From Sphingomonas sp. (GTDB lineage: Bacteria > Pseudomonadota > Alphaproteobacteria > Sphingomonadales > Sphingomonadaceae), in the NCBI GenBank assembly GCA_019747165.1, contig JAIERC010000202.1, forward strand, positions 1 to 6,697: a DNA stretch of 6,697 nt, read 5' to 3'. The notes below the pieces were generated by a model, which was not told where the DNA came from, did no database searches, and worked only from the letters and a program-made list of their open reading frames with translations. The position numbers and the translations under genes are program-made. Shown one piece after another: positions 6,528-6,697 of the stretch. Numbering within the stretch: position 1 is the first letter of the stretch; every line of letters begins with the position of its first letter.

Positions 6528-6542
6528 AAATATCGAAATGAA
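6509..6542. promoter_or_regulatory. 14-bp perfect inverted repeat: probable ArsR-family operator
   Basis: TTCATTTCGATATT (6509-6522) and AATATCGAAATGAA (6529-6542) are exact reverse complements separated by six bases (ATTGGA). ArsR/SmtB repressors are winged-helix dimers that bind AT-rich imperfect palindromes in their own promoters, and this AT-rich island stands out from the GC-rich surroundings. It overlaps the promoter's -10 and covers the arsR start codon (6538-6540). Autorepression released by a metal(loid) or other inducer is the expected logic; the inducer cannot be inferred. Confidence 0.75.
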
Positions 6543-6697
6543 GAATCCCGACGACATTATCGCCGCGCTGGGCGCGCTTGCCCAACACCATCGGCTCGCC
6601 GCGTTCCGCGCGCTGGTGGCGGCGGGACCGGATGGCCTGGCAGCGGGCGACATGGCGACGCGGCTTGGCATCCCGGCGTCATCGCTGTCGTTTCACC
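6538..6697 (+). CDS. ArsR/SmtB-family HTH transcriptional repressor, 3'-truncated
   Basis: Only the first 53 codons are in the window. They read MKNPDDIIAALGALAQHHRL, then AAFRALVAAGPDGLAAGDMA and TRLGIPASSLSFH, which matches the N-terminal half of ArsR-type winged-helix repressors. There is an ALAQ..RL helix, the AGPDGLAAGDMA turn leading into the DNA-binding helices, and a recognition helix ending in SSLSFH (family consensus close to PSTLSFHL). Residues that would bind As(III) or metals lie mostly beyond the window, so the ligand is open. The ATG at 6538 is the only reasonable start; the next in-frame alternative upstream is the TTG of the -35 box. GGAA (6526-6529) is at best a weak ribosome binding site. 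Such genes often head ars operons (arsenate reductase, arsenite efflux), but nothing downstream is visible to confirm this. Confidence 0.87.
   Translation, partial: MKNPDDIIAALGALAQHHRLAAFRALVAAGPDGLAAGDMATRLGIPASSLSFH

Noticed and set aside
1..6697. Mobile elements, CRISPR, tRNA/rRNA or a multi-gene novel system
   Set aside because: I found no transposase or integrase fragments, spaced direct repeats, or cloverleaf- or rRNA-like sequence. The window is densely filled by recognisable genes.

Overview
The window is compact, GC-rich proteobacterial chromosome. All eight recognisable genes read rightward on the + strand and no intergenic gap exceeds about 105 bases. The gene order aroQ-accB-accC, the GC-biased codon use and the Ala/Leu-rich signal peptide of the S9 peptidase suggest an alphaproteobacterium, most likely a sphingomonad (Sphingomonas/Sphingopyxis type). 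That placement is inference from style and gene order, not from a marker gene.

Layout. (1) Positions 1-993 hold the 3' part of a short-chain dehydrogenase/reductase (SDR)-like protein whose catalytic Ser and Tyr both appear to be replaced. One base later follows a glutathione-dependent, DsbA/kappa-GST-fold protein of the 2-hydroxychromene-2-carboxylate isomerase family. (2) After a 70-bp gap with a plausible promoter, positions 1064-3378 carry a housekeeping cluster: aroQ (type II 3-dehydroquinate dehydratase, shikimate pathway), accB (biotin carboxyl carrier protein) and accC (biotin carboxylase). accB and accC are separated by one base. Together they supply the first half-reaction of acetyl-CoA carboxylase; accA and accD are not here. 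(3) Positions 3472-6432 hold a secreted S9-family serine peptidase with an N-terminal beta-propeller, then a membrane-anchored alpha/beta hydrolase. Both have complete Ser-Asp-His triads. (4) The right edge, 6433-6697, holds a GCGA-tetraloop hairpin, a TTGACA-type promoter buried in a perfect 14-bp inverted repeat, and the first 53 codons of an ArsR/SmtB-family repressor cut off by the window. The repeat runs into the repressor's own start codon, which fits an autoregulated gene, perhaps at the head of a metal(loid)-resistance operon beyond the window.

Most of the window is ordinary core genome. I see no mobile element, CRISPR array, tRNA or rRNA, and no clear novel system. The points most worth checking are the degenerate SDR active site and the arsR operator/start-codon architecture.
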